DNA of 64,000 nucleotides from Gramella jeungdoensis (lineage in GTDB: Bacteria; Bacteroidota; Bacteroidia; Flavobacteriales; Flavobacteriaceae): contig NZ_JAMSCK010000004.1 in NCBI RefSeq assembly GCF_023805255.1, positions 248,001 to 312,000 on the forward strand, read 5' to 3'. Below the pieces are notes generated by a model that worked only from the letters and a program-made list of their open reading frames with translations, was not told where the DNA came from and made no database searches. The position numbers and the translations under genes are program-made. Shown piece by piece: positions 9,444 to 17,540 of this stretch. Every line of letters starts with the position of its first letter. The first letter of the stretch is position 1.

Positions 9444-9638
9444 TTAGTCAATTAGCTCTACGTTTATAGCGTTCAATCCTTTTCTACCCTGTTCAGTTTC
9501 AAACTGAACCTTGTCGTCTTCACGAATATCATCTATTAGACCACTAGAGTGTACAAAGATATCTTCGTTTGATTCTTCAGAATTAATAAAACCAAATCCT
9601 TTGGAATTATTAAAAAACTTTACTTTACCTGTTTGCAT
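9444..9638 (-). CDS. cold shock protein, CspA family (copy 1)
   Basis: A 64-residue single cold shock domain that binds single-stranded RNA or DNA and acts as an RNA chaperone. RNP1 (KGFGFI, residues 13-18) and RNP2 (DIFVHSS, residues 26-32) are both intact, and the protein is about 83% identical by eye to the neighbour at 9737. Minus-strand order is desaturase, copy 2, copy 1, then a terminator at 9401-9418. The 98-bp leader contains a conserved hairpin at 9683-9703, 44 nt before the start codon. I found no TAnnTTTG box in the gap, so it could share the transcript of copy 2. Confidence 0.96.
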   Translation of the reverse strand: MQTGKVKFFNNSKGFGFINSEESNEDIFVHSSGLIDDIREDDKVQFETEQGRKGLNAINVELID

Positions 9639-9682
9639 TATATTGCATATTAAAATTACTAAATACTGCCGTGCTTTTTTAA

Positions 9683-9703
9683 AGATCGTACGACATCCAA
9701 TCT
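9683..9703 (-). promoter_or_regulatory. conserved leader hairpin of cold shock gene copy 1
   Basis: Read on the minus strand, AGATTG-9 nt loop-CGATCT forms a 6-bp stem (one T-G pair). The same element with the same loop length lies at 9974-9994 before the second cold shock gene, 44 and 42 nt from the respective start codons. The 21-mers differ at only three positions, all in the loop. Conserved placement suggests an RNA element or operator; which one is not known. Confidence 0.6.
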
Positions 9704-9736
9704 TAACTACTTAATACTTTAAAAAAGCCTTAAATA

Positions 9737-9931
9737 TTAGTCAATTACTTCAACGTTCACAGCGTTTAGGCCTTTTTTGCCCTGCTCCACCTCGAACTGC
9801 ACTCTGTCATCCTCACGAATTTCATCGATAAGACCACTAGAATGTACGAAGATGTCTTCGTTTGAATCATCAGCTTTAATAAAACCAAATCCCTTGGTAT
9901 TATTGAAAAACTTTACTTTACCTTCTTGCAT
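9737..9931 (-). CDS. cold shock protein, CspA family (copy 2)
   Basis: A 64-residue single cold shock domain with KGFGFI and DIFVHSS RNA-binding motifs. It is a recent-looking paralogue of the gene at 9444; substitutions are mostly conservative (N/D, S/T, E/D). It begins only 69 bp after the desaturase stop codon, and this short gap is largely occupied by the conserved hairpin (9974-9994), so it may be expressed both from a desaturase read-through transcript and from a promoter inside the desaturase end. Predicted role: RNA chaperone during cold shock or general growth. Confidence 0.96.
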   Translation of the reverse strand: MQEGKVKFFNNTKGFGFIKADDSNEDIFVHSSGLIDEIREDDRVQFEVEQGKKGLNAVNVEVID

Positions 9932-9973
9932 TGTACTACTTATTAATTGTTATAAATTGCCATTTACTTTTAT

Positions 9974-9994
9974 AGATCGTATGGCTTCCAATCT
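9974..9994 (-). promoter_or_regulatory. conserved leader hairpin of cold shock gene copy 2
   Basis: Second copy of the AGATTG-9 nt-CGATCT element, starting 7 nt after the desaturase stop and ending 42 nt before the cold shock start codon. The stem bases are identical to those at 9683-9703, and the loop differs at three positions (G/A/A-type changes). Confidence 0.6.
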
Positions 9995-10000
9995 TTTAGT

Positions 10001-10984
10001 TTATCCTGTTCTAAGAGAATCCATCCTTCCCAAACTGCGTAGCATTTTAAAATGTTCCCCGATTGCCGAAACAAAATTGTGTTTATTATGGTAAGGCAAA
10101 CCATATTCTTTAGCGGTTTCGGCTACTATATGTGATATCTTCCTGTAATGAACATGGCAGATATTTGGCAATAAATGATGTTCGATCTGGTAATTCAATC
10201 CTCCTATTAACCAGGAAAAAAACCGGCTTTTGGGTGAAAAATTACTGGTGGTAAACAACTGATGGCTTGCCCAGTCGCCCTCCACAATTCCTTCTTCATT
10301 GGGCAACGGATATTCTGTTGTGGGTACTATATGAGCCAACTGAAATATTGTAGTAATCATAAGCCCTGTTACAAAATGCATGCAAATGAATGCCAGCACA
10401 ACTACCCACCATGCCACAGGGGCTATAATAATTGGTAATATTAGTACAAAGCTAAAGGAAATTGCTTTCCATGTGATAACCTTCATTAATTCCTTACTGA
10501 AGGTTGTACCTCCTTTAAAGAATCCCATTTTTCTAAAACGTACCATTCTAACAAAATCCTTGGCAGTTACCCATGATACCGTGGAAAGTCCATAGAAGAA
10601 CCATGAATAGATGTGCTGGAATTTATGAATGCCATACCTCTTGGTATGAGGAGTGAACCTTAAAAAGAATGGTGGATTTATATCATCATCCGCCTCTTCG
10701 ATATTAGTAAAGGTATGATGTAGCACATTATGCTGGATCCTCCAGATACTGGCATTTGCACCAATCAGGTTTAGAGTATATCCAAGGTACTTGTTTACCT
10801 TTTGATTTTTGGAATATGAATTATGTATAGCATCATGCATGATTCCCATCCCTATACCTGCCATTCCAAAACCACTGATAATGTATAAAGCAAAAATCAG
10901 CCAGACGCTTGATATTATCCCTGTGTTAATGATAACCAGTGGAGTAAGGAATACAAGCAGCATAAGAACCGTTTTCACGATCAT
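10001..10984 (-). CDS. membrane fatty acid desaturase, front-end/acyl-lipid type
   Basis: Di-iron membrane desaturase with the three histidine boxes HDAIH, HNVLHH and QIEHH; the Gln in the third box is typical of front-end (delta-5/delta-6-like) enzymes. It introduces double bases into acyl chains and so raises membrane fluidity. At least four membrane segments are visible. The first ATG (10984) gives 327 residues, but the frame is open a further 44 codons upstream (to 11116). That extension, with FSRTLRSRVNSYFK, looks like the conserved cytoplasmic N terminus of related flavobacterial desaturases, yet contains no ATG, GTG or TTG. The true start may therefore be a rare ATT/ATA/ATC codon, or the start was lost. 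It lies upstream of two cold shock genes on the same strand. Confidence 0.9.
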   Translation of the reverse strand: MIVKTVLMLLVFLTPLVIINTGIISSVWLIFALYIISGFGMAGIGMGIMHDAIHNSYSKNQKVNKYLGYTLNLIGANASIWRIQHNVLHHTFTNIEEADDDINPPFFLRFTPHTKRYGIHKFQHIYSWFFYGLSTVSWVTAKDFVRMVRFRKMGFFKGGTTFSKELMKVITWKAISFSFVLILPIIIAPVAWWVVVLAFICMHFVTGLMITTIFQLAHIVPTTEYPLPNEEGIVEGDWASHQLFTTSNFSPKSRFFSWLIGGLNYQIEHHLLPNICHVHYRKISHIVAETAKEYGLPYHNKHNFVSAIGEHFKMLRSLGRMDSLRTG

Positions 10985-11201
10985 ACTGCCATTGGCATGC
11001 TTACTAATATTATTCGTCTTGAAATAGGAGTTTACCCTGCTTCTTAAGGTTCTGGAGAATTCGGAGGCCCGTTTTTGGGCAAATTTTGGATTATTGATAC
11101 TGGTACTATTTATTATTTACTGTCTAAATACTGAAGTGAACAAAACTTGGAATATCCTGAACGGATCTATTTAAGTGAAGATACTAAACTATTTAACGTG
11201 A

Positions 11202-11209
11202 CAAATGTA
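11202..11209 (-). promoter_or_regulatory. candidate -7 promoter box (TAnnTTTG) for the desaturase
   Basis: On the minus strand the sequence is TACATTTG, an exact match to the Bacteroidota -7 consensus. A TTTG lies 15 bp further upstream, slightly closer than the usual 17-23 bp. The start site would leave a leader of about 80 nt before the extended desaturase frame. Confidence 0.45.
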
Positions 11210-11319
11210 GTCTTTAATAATGAGCAAACACCACAATAATAGATTAATTTTCAAATAAATACAATTGTGAGGACTTTTCCAGGCTATATCGCTCTAAATT
11301 ATACAACTAAATGTGAGGG

Positions 11320-11778
11320 CTATATTTTCTTTACATTCACGGCATTCATCCCCTTCATGCCTCTTTCAAGCTCAAAACTCACCTTGTCATTTTCCATAAT
11401 CTCATCAACGAGCCCGCTTACATGTACAAAATATTTTTCTCCTGTTTGCTTTCCTATAATGAATCCGAAACCTTTGGAGTGATCAAAAAATGAAACTTTT
11501 CCTTCTGTATCTGTAATTACTTCTTCCTCTTCCCTATCCTCCTTTTTAGGAACAGCTATCTCGATATCTTCAGCTTCCACTTCTACTTTCTGGGAGGGGT
11601 CTGGCGGAGTATCAGTTAGATTTCCATCTGCATCTACATAGGCGATCATATCTTCGAAAGATGCACCTTTATTAGAATTCTCTTTGCGCTCGAGTCTTTT
11701 TTGCTCTTTTTCCTTACGCTTTTTAAGCTTCTTTTTTTCTTTTTCTCTTTTGTTTTGGGTTTGTCCGGATCTTGCCAT
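11320..11778 (-). CDS. cold-shock-domain protein with lysine-rich N-terminal extension
   Basis: A 152-residue two-part protein. Residues 1-40 are a highly charged, lysine/arginine-rich helix (KKLKKRKEKEQKRLERK), residues 41-90 are an acidic linker, and residues 92-152 form a cold shock domain with KGFGFI and YFVHVS motifs. The basic tail probably adds non-specific nucleic acid binding. This architecture is known in Bacteroidota. It ends downstream of no other gene in the unit and begins about 200 bp from the next gene; the leader lacks the hairpin seen before the two small cold shock genes. Confidence 0.9.
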   Translation of the reverse strand: MARSGQTQNKREKEKKKLKKRKEKEQKRLERKENSNKGASFEDMIAYVDADGNLTDTPPDPSQKVEVEAEDIEIAVPKKEDREEEEVITDTEGKVSFFDHSKGFGFIIGKQTGEKYFVHVSGLVDEIMENDKVSFELERGMKGMNAVNVKKI

Positions 11779-11978
11779 TCACTAAATTTTAATTAATACT
11801 CGTTTCAATTTCAATGCTTTGAACCACTAAACGAATACCAGAAAATTTAATGTGTAAGATTATCTTTTGAAGGATTTATTCAGAGAGAGCAATGGCTAGT
11901 TTTTAGCCTGCACCAAAATTTTGGTAAAGATAGGCATAGGGATTCGATAATAAAAACTTATATCACAGAGTTAGTGAA

Positions 11979-12845
11979 TTATTCCTTTTCATGAAGATAT
12001 TTAAAAACTGCGGTAAAATCGAGATCAGCCATGTTTTTATGTTTTGCCAGGGCGTAAACCTCTTTAGCAGTATTGGTTAACGGGCTTGGCTGGTTCAACT
12101 CATAGGCTGTTTCTGTAAAAAGATGAAGGTCTTTCTGAAGATGTTTCAGCGGAAAATTTGGTTCATATTCATCATTCTCTATCCTGGATCTAAATAAATC
12201 CAGAATGGGAGCTGTAACAGGTGTTTTCAAAAGAATATCCATCCCCGTCTTTTTATCTATTCCCATCGCCATACCAAGATTAAGACTTTCGGAAAAAGCC
12301 AGGATACTTTGCCCCAAAAGCTGGTTGATCATGATCTTCATTGCCGAACCTTTACCGGCAGGCCCAATATGGATCGCATCTTTTCCCATTTTTAGAAATA
12401 AAGGTTTGGCTTCTTCAAAATCTGACTGCTCCCCTCCTGCCAGAAACAATAGCTGGGCATCTTCAGCAGGTTTCTTGGAGCCTGAAACCGGAGCATCCAT
12501 AAAACGAATGCCTTTATCTCTGGCTTCTCGAGCCATTCGTTCACTAAATGAAGGATTAACGGTACTGGAGTCTATCCACAAAGAATCCTTTTGCATCGAG
12601 TTTAGGAAACCAGTATTACCAGTTGCAAGCTCTTCCACTACTTTTGGGTCTTCAAGCATTGTAAAAAGCACCTCTACTCCTTTTCCTGCTTCTGAAGGGG
12701 AATCTGCCCATTCCGCACCTTTTTCGATTAAAGACTCAGCTTTATCCTTTGTACGATTATATACTTTGAGCTGATGACCTTCTTTTAACAGGTTGGCAGC
12801 CATTCGGCTTCCCGTAATGCCTAAACCAATAAAACCAATTTTCAT
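11979..12845 (-). CDS. NAD(P)-dependent beta-hydroxyacid dehydrogenase (3-hydroxyisobutyrate dehydrogenase family)
   Basis: A 288-residue oxidoreductase. I start at ATG 12845 (MKIGFIGLGITGSRMA), which places the Rossmann GxGxxG at residues 7-12 as expected; an upstream in-frame start adds ten poor residues. The family substrate signature is seen as DAPVSGSKKPAEDAQL (about 120-135) and the catalytic lysine region as GKGSAMKIMINQLLG (about 165-180). The helical dimerisation domain follows. Members reduce small aldehydes such as succinic semialdehyde or glyoxal, or oxidise 3-hydroxy acids; which one cannot be read here. It is divergent from the MDR oxidoreductase at 12974. Confidence 0.88.
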   Translation of the reverse strand: MKIGFIGLGITGSRMAANLLKEGHQLKVYNRTKDKAESLIEKGAEWADSPSEAGKGVEVLFTMLEDPKVVEELATGNTGFLNSMQKDSLWIDSSTVNPSFSERMAREARDKGIRFMDAPVSGSKKPAEDAQLLFLAGGEQSDFEEAKPLFLKMGKDAIHIGPAGKGSAMKIMINQLLGQSILAFSESLNLGMAMGIDKKTGMDILLKTPVTAPILDLFRSRIENDEYEPNFPLKHLQKDLHLFTETAYELNQPSPLTNTAKEVYALAKHKNMADLDFTAVFKYLHEKE

Positions 12846-12973
12846 AGATGCTATATTTACTTCAAATTTAATCACTGGTATTTAAGCCTCCAATATGCTA
12901 AGGATTTTAGCAAAAATTTATGAAGGTTTTGGGCAGAAACCGAAAGATGTAGATTAATTTGAAAGAAAAAATC

Positions 12974-13981
12974 ATGAAAGCAGTCGGATTCACTCAATCA
13001 CTTCCCATAGATGATGAAAATAGTCTTTTTGATTTTGAAACAGAAAGCCCAAAATTTGAAGATAGGGATCTCCTGGTTAGAGTCAAGGCTATTTCGGTAA
13101 ATCCGGTAGATTATAAAATAAGACAATCTGCAACAAAAGATTCAAAGTTAGATGAACCAAAGATTATAGGCTGGGATGCTGCCGGTATCGTTGAAGAAAC
13201 CGGCAAAAAAGTAAGCATGTTTAAAAAAGGCGACGAAGTCTATTATTCTGGAGATATTACCAGGCCGGGAAGTTATGCAGAATTCCAGGCTGTAGATGAA
13301 AGAATAGTTGCACGCAAACCTGTTAATTTAAACTGGGAAGAGGCTGCGGCTCTTCCCCTAACCGCTCTTACCGCCTGGGAATCTATTTTCGACAGGTTGA
13401 GGATACGCGAAAATAGTGGAGTGGATAAGAATATACTTATCATTGGTGGTGCCGGCGGTGTTGGATCAATAACCATTCAGTTATTAAAAACCCTTACTAA
13501 ACTAAAAGTGATAGCCACCGCCTCGAGAGAAGTGACAAGAAACTGGTGCGAAAAGATGGGAGCTGATGATATTATCAATCATAATAATCTGGTTGATGAT
13601 CTGAAAAACTATGAGAATGTGGATTATATACTGAACTTTGCCGATACTTCCGGTACCTGGAAACAAATGTGTGAAATTATAGCTCCCCAGGGTGGTATTT
13701 GTTGCATTGTAAATACCACCGAAAATGTAGACCTTAATTTATTGAAGCAAAAGAGCGTTAGCTTCCACTGGGAACTTATGTTTACCAGGAGCATGTATCA
13801 AACTGAAGATATGATAGCGCAGCATAAAATACTTAAGGAATTAAAAAAACTAATTGAGGATCAGAAAATAAAATCTACGATCAATAGAAAATTTAAGGGG
13901 CTAAGCGCTGAAACTCTAAGAAAAGTCCATCGTTTTCAGGAATCTGGTAAATCAGTAGGAAAAAATGTGATCCTTTTTTGA
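12974..13981 (+). CDS. zinc-less MDR oxidoreductase (quinone reductase/alcohol dehydrogenase-like)
   Basis: A 335-residue medium-chain dehydrogenase/reductase. I choose ATG 12974 (MKAVGFTQSLP); a TTG five codons upstream is less likely. The GroES-like catalytic domain covers about residues 1-130 and contains VNPVDYKIRQ, as in quinone oxidoreductases. The Rossmann domain has GGAGGVGSI (about residues 156-164). The structural zinc cysteines of alcohol dehydrogenases are missing. It resembles the zinc-binding alcohol dehydrogenase family proteins annotated beside stress genes in many bacteria; an NADPH-dependent quinone or enone reductase role is likely. It is divergent from 11979-12845 and convergent with the CheB-like gene. 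Confidence 0.87.
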   Translation: MKAVGFTQSLPIDDENSLFDFETESPKFEDRDLLVRVKAISVNPVDYKIRQSATKDSKLDEPKIIGWDAAGIVEETGKKVSMFKKGDEVYYSGDITRPGSYAEFQAVDERIVARKPVNLNWEEAAALPLTALTAWESIFDRLRIRENSGVDKNILIIGGAGGVGSITIQLLKTLTKLKVIATASREVTRNWCEKMGADDIINHNNLVDDLKNYENVDYILNFADTSGTWKQMCEIIAPQGGICCIVNTTENVDLNLLKQKSVSFHWELMFTRSMYQTEDMIAQHKILKELKKLIEDQKIKSTINRKFKGLSAETLRKVHRFQESGKSVGKNVILF

Positions 13982-14017
13982 TCAGGTGATGATTGCATCC
14001 CTGGGGTAACAAAAAAA

Positions 14018-14998
14018 TTAGTCCTTAATATCCATGAGTTGTCTAAGCCGATCTATATGTTCATCTACCTCTTCTATTTTATCTGAATAAGAACGGGCAA
14101 TATGATCTGAACCCTTCTCTCGGAAATTCTCTGCCATATTAAGCATAAGTACTTTTTTTTCTTCAAGTGTTCTCAGGCATACCCATAGCGTTTCTTCCAG
14201 GTTCTCATTCTGGGCAAGCAAAAGAGATTCTTCAGAGAAAGAATGTCCTACATGACATCTGTATCTTGTTATTCCTGTATCCTTTATTTTCCATAATGGC
14301 CCGCCGCAACTGGCGCAGCTTAAAGGAACCTGTTCACCCAGGTATTCTTCGGTCCTTACCTGACTTCTAATTTTAGTTGAGATCTCAGCCTCTCTTTTAA
14401 GACTGTATGGTATCTTGACTTCTTCTGGCAGAGGTTTTTCAATAATTTTTTTTATTTGATCACCAATCTTCTCCAAATCTGCAGTATAGTCTATTTCGAC
14501 GAATTTTTGTGCCGTTTGGGGCATCCCCGAAAATTCTGATGTTTTTGGATTCTGTATCAAGGTTTCCCCTCCGCAGCGCTTAATTGCTTCAAGGCCTACT
14601 GTCCCATCATTTAATCTTCCTGATAAAAGAATACCTACACACCTGTTCCCGTAGACTACGGCCCCCGATCTAAACAAGACATCGATCGCCGGACGAAACA
14701 GGTTTTCCCTGGGCCCGTTTGAATTGGAGAGCTTCCCATTTTTAATTACCATATGCTGATTGGGTACGCAAACATATATCTTACCAGGTTGAATTTCCAG
14801 ATCTTCTCTGGATTCAAGAACTTCCATTTCTACCTTTTTGTTAAGGTGAGAACTGAAACTTGATATCATATCAAATGAAGAATGTACCACTACTAAAAAA
14901 GCAGCTGGCGTATCGTGCGGAAGATCACTTAGGACTTTTTCTACCGCAGCTCTGCCTCCTGCAGATGCTCCAATTAAAAACAATCTGAATTCTTCCAA
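14018..14998 (-). CDS. orphan CheB-type methylesterase with zinc-ribbon-like and helical tail
   Basis: A 326-residue protein without a receiver domain. Residues 1-190 are a CheB catalytic domain: LIGASAGG carries the nucleophile Ser, VVVHSSFD the His, and SGRLNDGTVG the Asp. Residues about 225-255 contain CASCGGPLW and RCHVGHSF, a plausible Cys/His zinc site, followed by an alpha-helical tail of about 70 residues. The start codon is TTG at 14998; no ATG or GTG is available upstream in frame. No CheR, chemoreceptor or other chemotaxis gene is in the window, so a role outside flagellar chemotaxis is likely. The substrate is unknown. Confidence 0.85.
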   Translation of the reverse strand: MEEFRLFLIGASAGGRAAVEKVLSDLPHDTPAAFLVVVHSSFDMISSFSSHLNKKVEMEVLESREDLEIQPGKIYVCVPNQHMVIKNGKLSNSNGPRENLFRPAIDVLFRSGAVVYGNRCVGILLSGRLNDGTVGLEAIKRCGGETLIQNPKTSEFSGMPQTAQKFVEIDYTADLEKIGDQIKKIIEKPLPEEVKIPYSLKREAEISTKIRSQVRTEEYLGEQVPLSCASCGGPLWKIKDTGITRYRCHVGHSFSEESLLLAQNENLEETLWVCLRTLEEKKVLMLNMAENFREKGSDHIARSYSDKIEEVDEHIDRLRQLMDIKD

Positions 14999-15031
14999 AA
15001 CTTCTTTTTTTATAGTTATACCACAGTTATC

Positions 15032-15325
15032 CTATTTGGATTCGAGAATATCGATCTTTCTTATTTTGGGATCTTCAGATAACAGCTTGGATGCATTCTC
15101 CATTAACTGTTTTGCTATTTCCCCATTTAAATGCTCACTTCTTCCCTCTTCGTCTTCAAAAGTGTCAAAAACCCCAAAAGTATTCTGATCTATCCTGAAA
15201 CTATACCAGGTAATGGTTTTCTCCTCTTTTTCTGCAAGCTCTACAGCCGATCTTAGAAAAGCCTCTACATCTTTTTCTTTTCCCGATTTCGCTTTTACTG
15301 TAACCAGGAAACCATAATTTTTCAT
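15032..15325 (-). CDS. antibiotic biosynthesis monooxygenase (ABM) fold protein
   Basis: A 97-residue ferredoxin-like alpha-beta protein of the ABM/quinol monooxygenase (YgiN-like) family: MKNYGFLVTVKAKSGKEKDVEAFL start, TWYSFRIDQNTFGVFDTFEDE core and HLNGEIAKQLMENA helix. Members are dimeric and oxidise small quinols or act as signal-sensing folds; the reaction here is unassigned. It lies 33 bp upstream of the CheB-like gene on the same strand, so the two are likely co-transcribed. Confidence 0.86.
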   Translation of the reverse strand: MKNYGFLVTVKAKSGKEKDVEAFLRSAVELAEKEEKTITWYSFRIDQNTFGVFDTFEDEEGRSEHLNGEIAKQLMENASKLLSEDPKIRKIDILESK

Positions 15326-15410
15326 AATAAACCTTATTGATATTACCTTAAATTTAAGGAATAAGTCCGGGGACCTCGAGTTTTAAAGGTTAAAACTATA
15401 TTATAATTCA

Positions 15411-15441
15411 AAAAAAGACCGGGATTGAATTGCCGGTCTTT
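15411..15441 (-). terminator. intrinsic terminator of the dodecin gene
   Basis: A 9-bp perfect stem AAAGACCGG / CCGGTCTTT with a 10-nt loop; on the minus strand it is followed by a run of seven T residues. It lies about 35 bp after the dodecin stop. Confidence 0.85.
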
Positions 15442-15475
15442 AACTAATAAACCAATATTTTTTACTAAGAAGCGC

Positions 15476-15679
15476 TTAGCTGCCCACTTCAAAAGAAATC
15501 TTCGCATTCACTCCATAGGATATAATCTCGTTGTTTTCAACCTTCCCATTCATCTCTCGAACGTAGACGGATTTAATGTTCTTGACTGACTTAGCTGCTT
15601 CTTTCACCGCATTTCTGGCTGCATCCTCAAAGCTTTTGTCTGAAGTGGCCAGTACTTCTATTACCTTAATAACTCCCAT
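15476..15679 (-). CDS. dodecin (flavin-storage protein)
   Basis: A 67-residue dodecin. The family forms hollow dodecamers that bind flavins (riboflavin, FMN or FAD) and quench their photochemistry. The typical start MGVIKVIEVLATS, the single helix FEDAARNAVKEAAKSV and the VKSVYVRE-type strand (here IKSVYVREM) are all visible, and length is standard. The neighbours on the same strand are the universal stress protein and cupin genes upstream, each with its own spacing of more than 90 bp; a general stress context is likely. Confidence 0.93.
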   Translation of the reverse strand: MGVIKVIEVLATSDKSFEDAARNAVKEAAKSVKNIKSVYVREMNGKVENNEIISYGVNAKISFEVGS

Positions 15680-15794
15680 AATAATTTAATTTAACTGGTT
15701 AATGTTTATTGCATATTGAATTTACAGAAGAATGAGCTGTAACTCAAATGATTAACACAAGATTATAAGAGCTATTCGCCCTGAAAATTAAATG

Positions 15795-16256
15795 TTAATC
15801 ATCCTTAACTGGAATCAAATACACAGGTATCTCTGTTTTTTCAAGGACCCTGCTTGCGGTTGTTCCCATTAGAACTTTTTCAAGAACAGAGTGGCTGTGA
15901 GTACCCATTACAATGAGATCGGCACCCCATTCCTTCGCATATTCAAGGATAGCCGAAGAAGTAGGACCTTCAGCCATATGAGTGGTCACTGCCGGATCAT
16001 CAAGATGTTTGGCCGCAGTCTCTATAAAATCCTTGGCTACCGCCCTTAACTCTGAAATAACATTCAGGTCTACCTGCATTTCATTATAGCCTTCGTACCC
16101 CATAAAAGTGGGGTAATTTATGCCATAATAACTAACATCGGCCAATACGTGAATAAGGCAGACCTCTGCTCCCAGCTTTTTAGCCAGTTCATAACCTTTA
16201 CGTGCGACTTTTTCAGAGTTTGGGTTATAATCCATCCCTATAAGCACCTTTTTCAT
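15795..16256 (-). CDS. universal stress protein (UspA family)
   Basis: A 153-residue single-domain UspA protein: MKKVLIGMDYNPNSEKV start, VCLIHVLADVSYYG strand, and the ATP-binding G-2x-G-9x-G(S/T) region seen as VMGTHSHSVLEKVLMGTTASRVL. The latter fits the nucleotide-binding subclass. The protein is cytoplasmic and linked to stress survival. It is monocistronic, with 96 bp upstream and 115 bp downstream. Confidence 0.92.
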   Translation of the reverse strand: MKKVLIGMDYNPNSEKVARKGYELAKKLGAEVCLIHVLADVSYYGINYPTFMGYEGYNEMQVDLNVISELRAVAKDFIETAAKHLDDPAVTTHMAEGPTSSAILEYAKEWGADLIVMGTHSHSVLEKVLMGTTASRVLEKTEIPVYLIPVKDD

Positions 16257-16352
16257 AACTTGAGAATTACTGATTAGTTACTCTAAGTTAGAGAAAAATG
16301 CAGCTAAAGCCTATTTAGGCTATTATATTTTTCATGAGTAATGTAAAAGGCC

Positions 16353-16832
16353 TTATTTGCCATTTCCTGCAAAGGCATCAACAGGCTTTTCAAAAGCGAT
16401 GAACAAGATACATGGTCCTTTATCTTTGCATTTAGCGGTATGAGGTTTTTTAGCTGGCCCGTAGCCATAAGATCCAACCTTAAGGATTTGAGTGGATTCT
16501 CCCTCATAAGTGACTTCCATTTCCCCTGAAATTAATATCATGCGTTCAGCTGAATTGTGCCAGTGTAAAGGAATATCTGAATTGGCCGGAACTTTAAATA
16601 AAATATCGGCATTGTTGCTTGCGGGATCTCCATGCAGAATGGCAATATTACATCCGTTTGGCATAAAATCCGGACAGCCACCCCAGTTAAGTTCAGTGTC
16701 TTTATGATCTACTACAGTTGATTTTTCCTTCTGTTTTCCATCCTGGGCATAGGATGCAGCTACCATGAAGAGGAGTATTAGGAAGCTTAGGAATACTTTC
16801 TCTGATTCTTTAATAATCTTTAATGATTTCAT
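16353..16832 (-). CDS. exported cupin-domain protein
   Basis: A 159-residue protein with a signal peptide (about residues 1-29, ending AASYAQD). The mature part is a cupin barrel: IPLHWHNSAERMILISGE holds the two His of motif 1, and PHTAKCKDKGPC includes the His of motif 2. It is probably periplasmic. Four cysteines (WGGCPDFMPNGC and CKDKGPC) may form two disulfides, which fits the location. The function is unknown; similar proteins are often annotated as DUF4437 or cupin 2 proteins. Confidence 0.85.
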   Translation of the reverse strand: MKSLKIIKESEKVFLSFLILLFMVAASYAQDGKQKEKSTVVDHKDTELNWGGCPDFMPNGCNIAILHGDPASNNADILFKVPANSDIPLHWHNSAERMILISGEMEVTYEGESTQILKVGSYGYGPAKKPHTAKCKDKGPCILFIAFEKPVDAFAGNGK

Positions 16833-17052
16833 TTTGGTTGTTTTTAGTTAGTTAGTAATCTTTTAGTCCTAAAGGTGAGTTGAAAAAATACCTCATAAAT
16901 AACTAATTAAAAATGGGTAGAAACCAGTATAAAGATAGTCCGTGAAAAATCATGAAAAATATGATTTTGGTCATGTTATTTTCTGATAAACAACTAATTA
17001 ATAAATCGTTTTTGAGTTATCTTTATAGGAGTAACCTATAAATTTCTGCTAT

Positions 17053-17529
17053 ATGAAAACTACAAGGGAAGCCGCACGGGAAGCCAGTCATAAAAATCTC
17101 GTAGAATTGCTAACTGTTCTACTTGAAAAGAATTATGATGCTGAAAAAGGCTATAAAAAAGCTATAGAGCATACAAAGAATGCTGACTTAAAACATTTTT
17201 TAAGAAATCAGGCTGCTCAAAGAAATCATTTTGCGACTGAGCTGGATAAACAAATCCACATGCTTAATGAGCATCCAAAATCGAACTCTAATGGCAGCGC
17301 TCTTGGTACTTTACATCGTTTATGGATAGATGTTAAAAGCTCATGGGCGAAAAAGGATGATGAAGCTATACTGGAAGAATGTATTCGAGGAGAAAAAGCC
17401 AGTCTTAAGGAATATGAAGAGAGAATCTCAAAAAATATACTTTCTCCCAAAATAAAAATTATGTTAGAAAACCAGAGAGATAAGATACGTGAGACCATCT
17501 CTGAAATAAAAAAGCTCGAAGATCTTTAA
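17053..17529 (+). CDS. DUF2383/PA2169-family four-helix-bundle protein
   Basis: A 158-residue all-helical cytoplasmic protein: NLVELLTVLLEKNYDAEKGY is the conserved first helix, followed by KHFLRNQAAQRNHFA, GSALGTLHRLW and a C-terminal helix pair. This is the PA2169/DUF2383 ferritin-like bundle, common among stationary-phase and stress proteins. Glutamates and histidines occur in the helices but I cannot confirm a metal site. It stands alone between divergent genes, and a hairpin terminator follows. Confidence 0.87.
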   Translation: MKTTREAAREASHKNLVELLTVLLEKNYDAEKGYKKAIEHTKNADLKHFLRNQAAQRNHFATELDKQIHMLNEHPKSNSNGSALGTLHRLWIDVKSSWAKKDDEAILEECIRGEKASLKEYEERISKNILSPKIKIMLENQRDKIRETISEIKKLEDL

Positions 17530-17540
17530 AACTCAAAAAA

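Noticed and set aside
15411-15441. Riboswitch (flavin) before dodecin
   Set aside because: The structure lies after the dodecin stop codon, not before its start, and is a plain stem with a T run, so it is a terminator.
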